Source: Kitagawia praeruptora
Taxonomy: Eukaryota > Streptophyta > Magnoliopsida > Apiales > Apiaceae
Length of the DNA stretch: 64,000 nt
NCBI GenBank assembly: GCA_037693485.1
Contig: CM075353.1
Location: 60,444,501 to 60,508,500, forward strand
Direction: 5' to 3'
Shown here: piece by piece, positions 31,584 to 41,955 of the stretch
How the letters are laid out: each line of letters opens with the position of its first letter
Numbering within the stretch: position 1 is the stretch's first letter
Position numbers and translations under genes: made by a program
Notes under the pieces: model-generated
Seen by the model: only the letters and a program-made list of their open reading frames with translations
Told to the model about the DNA's origin: nothing
Databases searched by the model: none

Positions 31584-33797
31584 AAACCATCAAACATCTC
31601 AAATGAGAGTCGGTTACTCTCCCTTCTCTCTTACTTTCTCTCTCTAAAACCCTTGCAGCCGCCGCAAAATCTAAGCCAAATCTTAACGTTTCTCCATTAG
31701 ATCTACCTTAAAACCTTCACGAATCCACCTTCCTCTTCTCTCCCACCATTCCTTTTATTTTTTCTTTTTATTTTCGGTTATCTCTGTCTTTGAAGATGGT
31801 TTCTGAGGATCTCTCGGATGGGGAGAACTCGCTGGAAACTATTTCGTATGGGGTCCGACTCCATGCTCGTTCTCATAGAGGGAGGCCGTCCCCTCCTGCA
31901 GATATGGAGGGGGGAAATTTGAGTGAGGCGAACCCTCAAAAAGGTGATTCTTTTGAAGGTTCTCTCACTCAGTGGAAGGATGAGAACTTTCCTGTTGCGG
32001 CGGATTCCAGATCTGGAGTTGCGGCGCGTACTCGTAGTTTGGTTAAACTACTAATGATTGAAGGTAAGTTCTTCACTCAAAAGAAATTGATTAAATTGAA
32101 TGATCTAGGGGATGATTCCCTTATTGATCTATCTGATTCTTTGAATTCAAGACATGTTACTGATGTGGGTGTTGGGGAGGGAGAGGTTACCTCTATGATG
32201 CCTAGTATATGTGATGATGGTCCTTTAGATGCAGTCGTGGGGGAGGGTTTCAAACCTAACTTGACTTGCAGGGATATCATGGTTACTGATGATGTTGAGG
32301 TAAGGGCCTCTATAGGTAAACGAAATGTTGCAATGCCAAGGGAAGACATCTTGGAAGATGGGCCAAAAGTTGGAAGTGATGGCCCTAACAAGAATGTTAC
32401 TGGGTGTATCTCAGTTAGGGTTGCGGATTTAGCCTCAAATGAAAAGGTTTGTCTGGATACAACTGATGTTGCTGACCGGATTGGTACTCAAGCTGTGAGT
32501 TCGGAGTGTAATGCTAATGATTGTGTGACCTTAAGCTTTGCAAAAGATAAGGATTCGGAGGAAGAGGAGGTCATTTCGGGATTGCTGGAGGACCTAGTTT
32601 CAAGTATTATCACTGAAGACTTTTGGGATGGCAAAACCAAGAGTGATCCTCTAACTGCTTTACATGCTAATACTCCTATTCCTGAAGCGAGTGGACTGAT
32701 TGATGGGACAGGAAATGAAGGATTGGATGAGGGTGCTAGCGGGATGCAACAGCAGCTTACTCCGGCTAAGCACTATTTACAACTCTTGAAATTGTTTATC
32801 CAGTATATGGGGTATGAGGTACCAGTTCTGCAGGGTAAGAAGGGTCTGCAGTTTTCGCGCCCTGCAAAGATTTTGATTGACATCTCTGAATGTGCCCAGG
32901 ATGAAGAGCTCTGTGTAGTTCTTATTGATACCATTCAATTACAGGATTTCGTGATAAGGGAGGGTATTGACATTCCCCCTGAAGGCATCCCTCTTGAGGT
33001 TATATTTGATGAGAATGGTTGTCCCAGGGATAGCCTTCTTAGTGATCAGGTTCTAAGGACCTTGAATACTACTTATAACAATATCCGTGTGGGAGAGCAA
33101 ATGGGGAATCATACGAATGAGGCAGAAGCTGTGAAGGAACTAATTGATGCAGAGGTTGACGAAGCTTTTGATTATCTGATGGTCCATGGGCTAAATGATG
33201 GCATTGATGCAATGCAAATAGATCACCCTGTGATTCAAGGTCAGATTGTGACTCAAGGTCAAGAGACTGGGAGACTGGGGGATGATATTCCATGGGATGA
33301 CCTTCCCACTGTGAGTATTCTGCCCCCGATTGATAACGATTTTTTCAGCAATGGGGTCATGGACAGTTCAGCATCAAGGTTTGTTGGCCAGATGGCCGAG
33401 GTGGATGGCGAGGAAAGAAATGGTCAGAGCATCAAGGCTGCTTCTGGGATGCCTAAGGAAAACACTGTGAAGATTGATGGTAGTCAGAGCATGGCAACCA
33501 GTGTGGATCATATGGAGATTGACAACGAGGTCCCAGTTCAAGGAAGGGTAGTTGAAGGTCAGGCTAAGAAAGTGCGCTGGACAAAGTCCAAAATCAAGCA
33601 ATGGAGAGCGACCAGAGGTGGTCGTGCTGGTAGAGCGCATTAGTCTATGTTTTTATCTTTGTTCTTAGTTTCTATGCAGACTCTATTTTGACTTAATGTT
33701 GTGTAGTTTATTCAGATGTTGATTTCGCGGGGTATGCCCCTAGAATTGTCTTTGTTGTTCCTTCGTGGTATAAAATTTTAATTAGCAAAAAAAAAAA
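31584..33797 (+). mobile_element. PAS10, complete K-type passenger retroelement nested in PAS9
   Basis: The TSD GGAATACCAGGATGG is at 31569-31583 and 33798-33812. ATGAGAGTCGG starts at 31603 after 19 extra nt. The tail is at 33727-33797. The ORF is intact, so this is a young copy. Confidence 0.95.
31796..33643 (+). CDS. K-type passenger protein, intact
   Basis: 615 residues from ATG 31796 (MVSEDLSDGENS). Order of parts: DSRSGVAARTRSLVK and GKFFTQKK near residues 70-100; a long acidic Ser/Asp/Gly region; a conserved block from about 325 (LKLFIQYMGYEVPVLQ) to the IQL box near 379 (TIQLQDFVIREGIDIPPEG); EVDEAFDYLM near 451; and the basic C-terminus VRWTKSKIKQWRATRGG near 592. PAS13 has the same order. 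The C-terminus resembles LINE-B ORF1 (VRLTKSQKKKLRKSKG), so the protein may be a diverged ORF1 that lost DUF4283 and the CCHC knuckle. Role in RNA binding is inferred. Confidence 0.8.
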   Translation: MVSEDLSDGENSLETISYGVRLHARSHRGRPSPPADMEGGNLSEANPQKGDSFEGSLTQWKDENFPVAADSRSGVAARTRSLVKLLMIEGKFFTQKKLIKLNDLGDDSLIDLSDSLNSRHVTDVGVGEGEVTSMMPSICDDGPLDAVVGEGFKPNLTCRDIMVTDDVEVRASIGKRNVAMPREDILEDGPKVGSDGPNKNVTGCISVRVADLASNEKVCLDTTDVADRIGTQAVSSECNANDCVTLSFAKDKDSEEEEVISGLLEDLVSSIITEDFWDGKTKSDPLTALHANTPIPEASGLIDGTGNEGLDEGASGMQQQLTPAKHYLQLLKLFIQYMGYEVPVLQGKKGLQFSRPAKILIDISECAQDEELCVVLIDTIQLQDFVIREGIDIPPEGIPLEVIFDENGCPRDSLLSDQVLRTLNTTYNNIRVGEQMGNHTNEAEAVKELIDAEVDEAFDYLMVHGLNDGIDAMQIDHPVIQGQIVTQGQETGRLGDDIPWDDLPTVSILPPIDNDFFSNGVMDSSASRFVGQMAEVDGEERNGQSIKAASGMPKENTVKIDGSQSMATSVDHMEIDNEVPVQGRVVEGQAKKVRWTKSKIKQWRATRGGRAGRAH

Positions 33798-36373
33798 GGA
33801 ATACCAGGATGGTGTTCGGGAGTTATTGATTAAGACACTGTTTCATGTTGAGATGCTTAAAAACCATATTCTGTCAAATGGGTTTTCTGTTCCTAAAGTG
33901 TTTGATCTTGTGGAGATAAGTGATGGTGACCGATTTAGAGATGCTTCTGGGAAGTTTTTTTGCAGGGCAACTAAAGAGCTTGCAATTTCGGTAAGTTGCG
34001 CTTTGCAGCTGCATGATTTTATTCAAAGAAATGGGTTGGGTGCTCCTATTTCTCCTACGGGAGGCCACTCTAGCCCTGAGCAGGTGGAGGCATCGCTTCA
34101 TGACAAGGGATTTAAAGGCAATGAGAATAAGGAAAACAGTTTGGATGCAGCTACTAAAGGCGCTTGTATTTTGCCTTTGGAAGACCTTGCCCTCTTGCCT
34201 GGGAATGTCTCGGGATCTCCTCTTCCAAATGAGACTATGGTTCCATCTACTGGTACAACAAAGGTTCGGTTAAGGAAATCTGAGATTTGGAAGTGGCGTG
34301 CTGGCAGGGGAGGTCATTCTCGACCCCCATGATTTTATATTTTGGGTTTCAGTCCTCTTTGATATAGCTTGGGTTTAGTTTATGTTGTGGTTCTGGTTGG
34401 ACTATTTCTGTTTGTAATGTCTAAACGTTGGTATCGCGGGGTATGCCCCTAGAATTGTTTTCTGCTGTTCCTTTTGGTATAAAATATTAATTAGCAAAAA
34501 AAAAAAGAGTATCTCGGAATGCTGATCTTATGCCACACACTTAGGTGCCACGGAACAGTACTTCCCTCACATCGAATATCACGCCAAATATCAGACACCC
34601 TTAGCCTATTTAGTTTGGTACCTCGCCAAGTTATTGAATCTGCCTCCCTAATGTTATACGGAGTCTGCATATCAAAATTACCTCTCCAGACTATTATATC
34701 ATGATAGTTTGAGGGAGGAAGTGACCAACCAGTGTCACTTATAATTTCAGACACCTTTGCATTAGCATGGATACCGGAGTGAACAATAAGGTTGTCATTT
34801 GCTGCTGAGCAGAAAGCATTGCCTTTGTGCCAGGGATCAAACCACAAGAAGGTGTTTCGCCCATTGCCAATGTGATAGATTCACTTCGACATAGCTACCT
34901 CCCTAGCATCCAATACCTTTTGAAGAATCCATGAGCACCTCTTCGGTTTTTTAAGCAACCAGATAGATTTTCCTCGAAGAACTATTGTTTTGATCCAAGT
35001 TGCCCACAAGGAAGTAGAGTTAGGATTGACCAGATTGAGTAAATGTTTGATGATTAAAGCCTTATTCCATTCTTCCAGGTCCTTCAACCCTAGCCCACCC
35101 TCTGATTTCAACGTTGTGATTTTATCCCAAGCCACTTTTGCTGGTTTTCTTCTAGTCGTAGAGCCAGTCCAAAGAAAGCAAGCCATCAAAGATTGAATTT
35201 TCCTTAGGATCCCCTTTGGGAGAATAAAGTGAGCACACCAGAAGGCTTGGATTGCATATAAAACAGAATCAATAAGTTGCAGTCTACCTGCAAATGAGAG
35301 GAAGATTGAGGTCCATGCATTGATACGCTGAGTAATCTTCGAGATTAGAGGATGGCAATCAGCGATACTCAGCTTTTTTGTGATTAAAGGGACCCCCAAA
35401 AAGGTTGCTGGCAGATTTCCAAGAGAAATATTATAGGTGCTCATTATCCACTGCTTGAGGTTCGAGTCATCTCTCGCAACAAAGAAGGTGCTTTTGAGGG
35501 GGTTAACTTTGAGCCCCGAGAACCTATGGAAGGTATCTAAGGTCTGCATCATGAGTTGAATAGACTTTGTATCACCTTTGCAGAAAAGAAGCAAGTCATC
35601 TGCAAAACAAAGATGATTCAGGCCCAATTCCTTTGTGTTGTTGTGATGTTTAAAGTCTGGATTTCTATTAAGCTTGTGAAGCAACTCCGACATAACATCC
35701 ATAACTAAGACATAGATGTAAGGGGACAGGGGATCACCCTGTCTAACACCCCTCGAGCTAGCAAAGTACCCCACCTGCTCACCATTTACTTTTACTGAGA
35801 ATCTTGCTGTAGAAATACAAGCGTGAATCCATCTAATGAATGGAAGAGGGTAACCTCTAAGAATTAATGTGTCAAAAATGAATTGCCAGTGGATAGAGTC
35901 AAATGCTTTGTGAATGTCCATTTTGAAAGCAGCACTAGAGGGTCCTGATTTCGACGAGTAACCTCTGAAAACTTCCTGGGCAATCAATATATTATCAGAG
36001 ATTGAGCGCCCAGAAATAAAAGCAGCTTGCGCTTTGTCAATCAACTGCGGTAGAGTTTTACAGAACCTCTTAGCAATTAATTTGGATATGCATTTGTACA
36101 GAGTGTTGTAGCACGAAATGGGACGAAAGTCAATCATTGATGTTGCATTCTGGCTTTTAGGAACAAGAGCAATCATAGTGGCATTAATATAGTGCGGCAT
36201 GTGACTTGTGTTTAAGAAGAAATGAACTGCATTCAAGAAATCCTCACCCACAATCTCCCAGGTTGCTAGGAAAAAATTTACATTAAACCCATCTGGCCCT
36301 GGAGATCTATTCTTTTTCATCGACTTTAGAATATCATAGATTTCTGCATTGGTAGCCTTCAGAGTGAGCATTT

Positions 36374-38444
36374 TTTTTTTATTTTTTTTTGCTAATTAAA
36401 ATTTTATACCACGAAGGAACAACTTACACAAATCTGGGGGCATACCCCGCGAAATCAACATTCAGACAACAAAGCCAAACAACATTAAGTCATTTTACAA
36501 TCAACAAACATAGAACTAAGCCTATTACAAAATTAATCTGGTGCCTCCAGCAATCCTAAAAAATGGCAATTCATTTGCCACCCAGACTGCACGAACTACA
36601 CACCCTCCAAGTCCATGAATGGCTCAGCATTTTCCTTCGAAATCACCATCTTAGCCGCAAGCAGGCTGGTTTCCCGAATCGCTACTCCGCATAAAGCCAA
36701 CCTCTTCCAACTACACACAGTCCCTATGAAAACCTTCGCTGGGATGGCCTCCATGCAAGTAACCATTACATTTCCTACCTTTTTGACATCCCTATAATCC
36801 GCCACATCAGCCAATATCCCCCCTCCCCGTTTTTGCAAACTCAAGTCAGAGAGAGCTCCAGTGGGTGGCTCCTCATGAAAGGGCTCCAACCCATTCCTTC
36901 TAATAAAAGCATGTAGTAGAAGATCACAACAAAACAGGCTCACCAGCTCCGGGGGCCTCCTACCATGAAACCATCCCAACTCATCCTTGAAAGGGTCATG
37001 ACCACTGATCATAGTAAATTCCTTAACAGCAGGAATTTTTGAGCCCCTTCTGTCAATGTCATTCATCAGCTTATCAATATGAACCAAGGTCTCGATCAAA
37101 GGATCTCGAAGACCATCACTATACTCAGTAGTACCAACCTCTTGTTGCTTCTTCCTTTCCTTCATGAGCCCCAAATCTACCGTGCCATCATTCTGAGCAC
37201 CAGTATCCACCAAACCATCACAAATGGTTTGCCCCACCCCAAGGGGGACTCTCCATTAACTCGATAGGTACCTCAACATCAGTACTAACGAAACTATGAG
37301 AATCACTATCACTAGGAATCTCCGACACCAGGTTTTCCGCAAAAGAAACCCTTTTCAGCCTCATAGTCGATACCAACCCCTCCTGGGTCTTCTTCGACAT
37401 CCCCTTCAAAACTTGAGCGAACTCAGTGGTACAAGCAAAAAACTTACCTTCAAACAATTGGAGGTTGCGAGAGCTACGAGCCCTCAAGCCAGCCTCCAAA
37501 TCAACAGTTTCACAATCCCTCTTTCCACAAACATTCGTCGTCTGAATAAGGCCAACCATGGACCCCGACCTGTCCTTACCATGACCATACTCCATTTGTT
37601 TGACACCCAATTTCCTCTCGGGTTGACCCGACTCCAACAAAGCATCCTCAGAAATGGATACCCTCTTCCGACTCATTGTCTGATTCAATAGTTCTTGCTT
37701 CCCCACAACAGTTATCACTGAGGGGACGTCATGAGAGCACGCATGGAGATGAGAATCTAAATTAGGGATCACCGATACAAGGTTCTCCGAAAACGAAACC
37801 GAATCCATACCTAAATCTTTAACGCTAGCTAACTGGACTTTCGAGGCCTTCACAGGACTTTCGTCGACCAGTTGGCGGTCGTTCTTCATAAGTTCCTCTT
37901 TGCAAAGAGAATCCTCACCATTTACCACAAGAGGATGAGACCCACAACCATTTGAGCCCAGAAGGTTGCTATCGCAAACATACTCCATCTGCTTGCAACC
38001 AGTAGGCTGCAACCTCTCACCGGACTGAGTCGGCTGAGTCAACAAATCTTGTTCCCCATTAACTAACCCAGTAGAAAGACGAGGGTAATAAACCCTGACC
38101 TCCGGCGAAAAAGTGACCTTCTTCGGAACCTGCTCCCCCTTGACTAACTCAGTAGTAGGTGCACCGTGCAAACACTCAAGAAGACTAGGGTAAAAAACCC
38201 TAACCTCCGGCGAGAAAGAGACCCTCTTCGGACTCATTCTCAAAACTATTATAGCTAATATATATAAAATAAGAAATATGGTGTATAGGTGGGAGATTTG
38301 AGATGGAAGATGGAATTATGAAGGTCGATTGTATAGATCTGATGGGAATTTGCGTTAGAATTAATGGCGGCTAAGAAGGGTTTTAGAGAGAGAGGTTAGA
38401 GAGAAGGCAGAGGACGACTCTCATTCTTGGCTTGCAAGTTTTTA
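36374..38444 (-). mobile_element. PAS11, complete R-type passenger retroelement
   Basis: The TSD CCTTCAGAGTGAGCATTT is at 36356-36373 and 38445-38462, in LINE-B1 ORF2. On the minus strand ATGAGAGTCGTC starts at 38424 after about 20 extra nt. The tail is at 36374-36451; its poly-A is interrupted by one T. The 3' UTR is nearly identical to PAS5. Confidence 0.93.
36596..38237 (-). pseudogene. R-type passenger protein, one frameshift
   Basis: The start is ATG 38237 (MSPKRVSFSPEVRVFYP). RVSF at residues 5-8, KVTF at 40-43 and a later RVSF (LKRVSFAENLVSEIP) fit RVxF. Two further repeats are degenerate (DSVSFSENL, RKRVSISED). GKFFACTTEF recalls PAS10. A frameshift in a C/G-run near 37240 leads to the last part, which has an IQL-like box LLLHAFIRRNGLEP, also present in PAS9 as LQLHDFIQRNGLG. 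About 547 residues in all. The middle is shared with PAS2 (SLCKEELMKN, SPVKAS). Confidence 0.75.
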
Positions 38445-39778
38445 CCTTCAGAGTGAGCATTTGAGCTTGAAGTTCAGAGATTCTCTTAGATATTAATGGT
38501 TGCAGCTGTGCTATGCCTGGGTAATCCACCTTGTCCGAGGTAAAAAGATCTTTAAAATAAGTTACAGCCTCCTCTTTGATGTGGCTCCTATCAGTTAGCA
38601 GTTCTCCCGAAGAGTTCACAAGAGTGGTGATCTTATTATTGTTCCAATTGCTAGCAATTTTCTTGTGGAAAAACGCTGTGTTTTGATCGCCCAGATCCAA
38701 CCACTGGACTCTAGATTTTTGCCTTGAGGCACTCTCTTCATTCTCAAGAAGAGTCCACAAATCCTTAGAGAGGTGTTTCTCTACAGAATGCAATTGCTCA
38801 TCAAATGGGTCATGAAGGATGCGAGATTGAATGTCACATAATTTAGCTCTGGTTTCTTGAATTTTCGACCCAACAGGACTGAAGTGATTTCGTAGACCGC
38901 GAAGCTTGCGTTTAAGAAGGAGCATCTTTTGGGAAAGAATATACATAGGATTCCCTTCAATCACCAAACTCCAAATATCCTTAACAGTTGGAATGAACTC
39001 AGGGTGATCTAACCAGTAGTTAAAGAACTGGAAAGGTTTGTTCATAACCTGGACATTCTGATTAATAGAGAGGATAGCCGCCGAATGGTCAGAAAGGCCC
39101 CAATTTTGAAAAACAACATCAGAACCCGGTTGAGAAGACATCCAAACATGGTTGCCCATAATTCTATCCAGCTTGCGAGTTATCGGATTTTTTCATTGCT
39201 TATTCCACCAAGTGTGAAAGTTACCCACGCTCCGGATGTCAGCCAGACCAATGTTTGTTATAGTATCTTTGAAACTTTGCATCTTTGCTGTCCATTTAAC
39301 CCTTCCTCCTGAAGCTTCTGAAAGGTCCTGGATGGTGTTAAAGTCACCCAACACCGCCCATGGGATATTAGGATCTAGAGAACTGTTCAGATTTTCCAAA
39401 TCTCTCCACAGGTTTAACCTGCCCCCTTGGTAATTTGAAGCATAAACAAAAGTAAACATAAATTCCTCATTACTATTTACAAGTGTGGCTTTGCAATGAA
39501 CGAATTGGTCAGACTTGCAATCAACAAAAACATTCCAGATTTGAGGGTTCCAGCCTATCAATATTCTCCCCTTAGAGTGATGCCGATAGTTCGAATCCCA
39601 GTTCCAGGAATTATGAATAACTCTGCTACACTTCGCATGGTTCCTCTCTTTGATCCTAGATTCGAGAATCCCAGCTAATGATACATCATTATCCACCAAA
39701 AAAGAATGCAGGTTAGCCTGTTTAACAAGCTTATTCACTCCTCGGACATTAAAAGCACACACTCTAACCATAAAACAA

Positions 39779-40864
39779 TTACTTGAATTTGGGGGATGGC
39801 ACCCCCTTACTCTTCCTGAGCTTCTTCTTCTGGGACTTTGTGAGTCGGACTTGCTTTGAGTTGCTACTCAGACCAGCTTCATTTATTTGCTTTGAGCTGT
39901 TATTTGTTTCATCTGCCGACTTTTTTGCATCAATTTCATCGACATTACGCAGGTGCTTGAAAGTATTCAGAGGGGTAGGAGAGCCCTCATCCCCCATGTT
40001 TGGAGAAGGGCTATGACCTCTCTTATTATTCACGGTTTTCCAGTCATCCTCCTTGTGAACAGGGGTGGTAAAATTGCCATCATTAGTCGGTTCTCCATTG
40101 TTTTTTTCCTTCTCTGGTGTTCCTTGCACAGGATCTCCCTGATTGTTTCCAATAGGATTGCTTTTGTCTTTGCCATCTTCCTTTTCAGCTCCTTTTTGCA
40201 CCCAAACTCTCTTTACAGATGGACATGCCCCAATAGCATGCCCAAGAGACTTGCAGGCATTGCAATAGAGGGTAAATACGCTTCTCACCAGTGAATGGGT
40301 CTAAAACCTTAACTTTTACACTATTTGGTAAATCATCACCCAGCACATAGTTTACACAGAATTTTGCAAACGGCAATACCTCGAGTCTCGAAGTGAGGGT
40401 ATCAGCAAACAGAGGCTTCCCAATAGAACTGGCTAAGCAACTCATTCCTTCACGAGTTCAGTAGCTAATCGGGATGTTGCTAAATTTGACCCATAATGGG
40501 ATGCTAGTAACCTTCCCCGATTGACCCTCCACACCCCAGTCATTAACCACCATTGGTCTTCTTTCCACATACCAAGTTCCCCTAGCTAGAATCATATTTT
40601 TCTGAGATTCCGTATTAAATCTAAACTGGAACGTTTTGCTATCCTTTTGGCTAACATTGCACAGACCCATCCCATCCCAAACTTGTTTTGCAAATTTCAC
40701 AACAGTGTTGAATGAGTGTGTCCCTTTAGTGAAGACACCGACTAGACAATTTTTGAATTTTTCATCCCCTTTCTTTAAAATTTCATCCGATGGGGAAACA
40801 ATATCTTCACCCGGCAAACGCGGAATATAATCAAAAGTAACATTCTTGTTTGCTAGAGGTGGAT
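39779..40864 (-). pseudogene. LINE-B1 ORF1 (DUF4283, CCHC), truncated
   Basis: DUF4283 (ILARGTWYVERRPMVVNDWG), a CCHC knuckle CNACKSLGHAIGAC and the basic end VRLTKSQKKKLRKSKG are present. TGA at 40458 replaces the Trp codon found in LINE-A1 (CYWTQEG). LINE-B2 has the identical TGA. About 29 nt are deleted near 40288. The 5' third is missing. Confidence 0.9.
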
Positions 40865-41955
40865 TGCTCCATTAAGTTTCATCTTTGAAACATCCTCCAT
40901 TACCTCTTAACCAATGATCGTATTACTTGATCCATTTATGATTCAGCATCTGGGTAATTCAATGTAACTACCATAATCTATCAAGGAAAAGAAAGAATTT
41001 AATATTCCCCCTGAATCACATGCAACTAATGTTTCTAGTTCATCATTTCACTGAGTTGAACTAGACCTATACTTGGTTCCTAACAATAGTCTCATTACTA
41101 GTTTATCATAGACTCACTGGTCTTCTCCTCTTGTAGGTTCTGAGATCATCGTCTCGCTTACTACTTCCTTATATACTTTATCCAATCATGCCATCACTTT
41201 CCAATGTCTTTATTTTCTAAGTTGATCTATTCATAAAATGAACATTTCCCTGAATCAAACCACTTCATCAATCTCAATTTGGTTTCATAAATTATAACCT
41301 ATGAAATCTGCCTTCTCATGGCGAATTACTATTAACAATATTCAAACTCAACCCATTTATCAGATGATATGGCACTTATTGCCTCTATCTCAATTGCTCC
41401 TGGAGACTATGCTCCCCGTCCCATATTGATGTCCTTGATAATCATGCATCATTCTACTCTTTTCCCCATTAATCTGAAAGTCTCTAAGGAATCTTATCTA
41501 TCCCCATATAAGATCTCAAATAATTCTTCAATTCCGTCTTACTTGCTGGTACTTCATCCGGCAGTCCGGCTATGAATCCGATATGCCTCTTTAATTCTCT
41601 TCCTAATATCTCAGTTCTTTACGCTCACTTCTCTGAGCACTATACCTTAACTCTTATAGTCTCTTTGGCTGCAGCCCTCATTTCCTTAAGGGTAAACTCC
41701 ATATTCCTAACAGGATTCTCTTCTTTAGCTGAACCCTCCTCCGGGTCCTCGGCAGGGTATTCTATCGAATCAATCAAGCCGATCGCCAGCATATAATAAA
41801 GCATCACCATGCTACTGCTCGTACGCCTCAAGGTCTGTCGCCATACCAGTCGACACGAGAACGTGCTAAGTTAGTATCATGATACTTTAGAGTTCCCCTA
41901 AGGGTTTTATATGTCAGTACTACATTAAGTAGTCCAACTATGAACTTGGCAAGAG
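40865..41955 (-). mobile_element. Decayed retrotransposon-like sequence, possibly gag
   Basis: AT-rich with broken frames. On the minus strand a short frame near 41640-41830 reads LIDSIEYPAEDPEEGSAKEE and KEMRAAAKETIRVKV, acidic then helical. The position downstream of the minus-strand primer-binding site at 44.05 kb would suit a gag start. Identification is weak. Confidence 0.3.

Larger units (their letters stand above)
30495..34332 (+). pseudogene. Hybrid passenger protein: RVxF repeats at the N-terminus, basic K-type tail
   Basis: The start is ATG 30495. KVSF at residues 5-8 and RVTF at 53-56 have the same spacing as in PAS2; RVSF follows at 140-143. A 10-bp tandem duplication (TTGGATAATG, 31473-31492) shifts the frame. 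Without it the frame runs into 33813-34332 after PAS10 is removed: LQLHDFIQRNGLG (IQL box) and the end KVRLRKSEIWKWRAGRGG. Total about 535 residues. It links the R and K classes in one protein, which argues that both are one family. Function unknown. Confidence 0.75.
30327..34507 (+). mobile_element. PAS9, complete R/K-hybrid passenger retroelement containing PAS10
   Basis: The TSD AGTATCTCGGAAT is at 30314-30326 and 34508-34520. The leader ATGAGAGTC starts at 30334. The tail is at 34435-34507. PAS10 lies inside its ORF at 31584-33797. Confidence 0.93.
29914..39771 (-). pseudogene. LINE-B1 ORF2, nonsense-mutated and split by insertions
   Basis: The start is ATG 39771 (MVRVCAFNVRGVNK). Endonuclease (LGDFNTIQ, LSDHSAAI) and reverse transcriptase (KMDIHKAFDS, GVRQGDPLSPYIY, FADDLLLFCK) are present, then a zf-RVT end (CYFCISGIETREHLFLECP, near 30200). 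Lesions are TGA at 39193, TGA at 34881 and TAA at 30312, with no frameshift once PAS11 (36374-38444) and PAS9 (30327-34507) are removed with one TSD each. Reading across PAS11 gives MLTLKATNAEIYD. Confidence 0.92.
29198..40864 (-). mobile_element. LINE-B1, L1-type retrotransposon of a sister family
   Basis: ORF1 and ORF2 resemble LINE-A, but the 3' end is different (AATATTCCAGC then A-tract, 29198-29260). It is truncated inside ORF1 at 40864. PAS8, PAS9 and PAS11 interrupt it and can be removed in frame. No clear TSD was seen. Confidence 0.9.

Noticed and set aside
33572..33625. VRWTKSKIKQWRATRGG as a Myb or helix-turn-helix DNA-binding domain
   Set aside because: It is too short and lacks the regular aromatic spacing. 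A basic nucleic-acid-binding tail like that of LINE ORF1 is the more economical reading.
29198..40864. A TSD for LINE-B1
   Set aside because: I compared both flanks and found no convincing match, so none is claimed.
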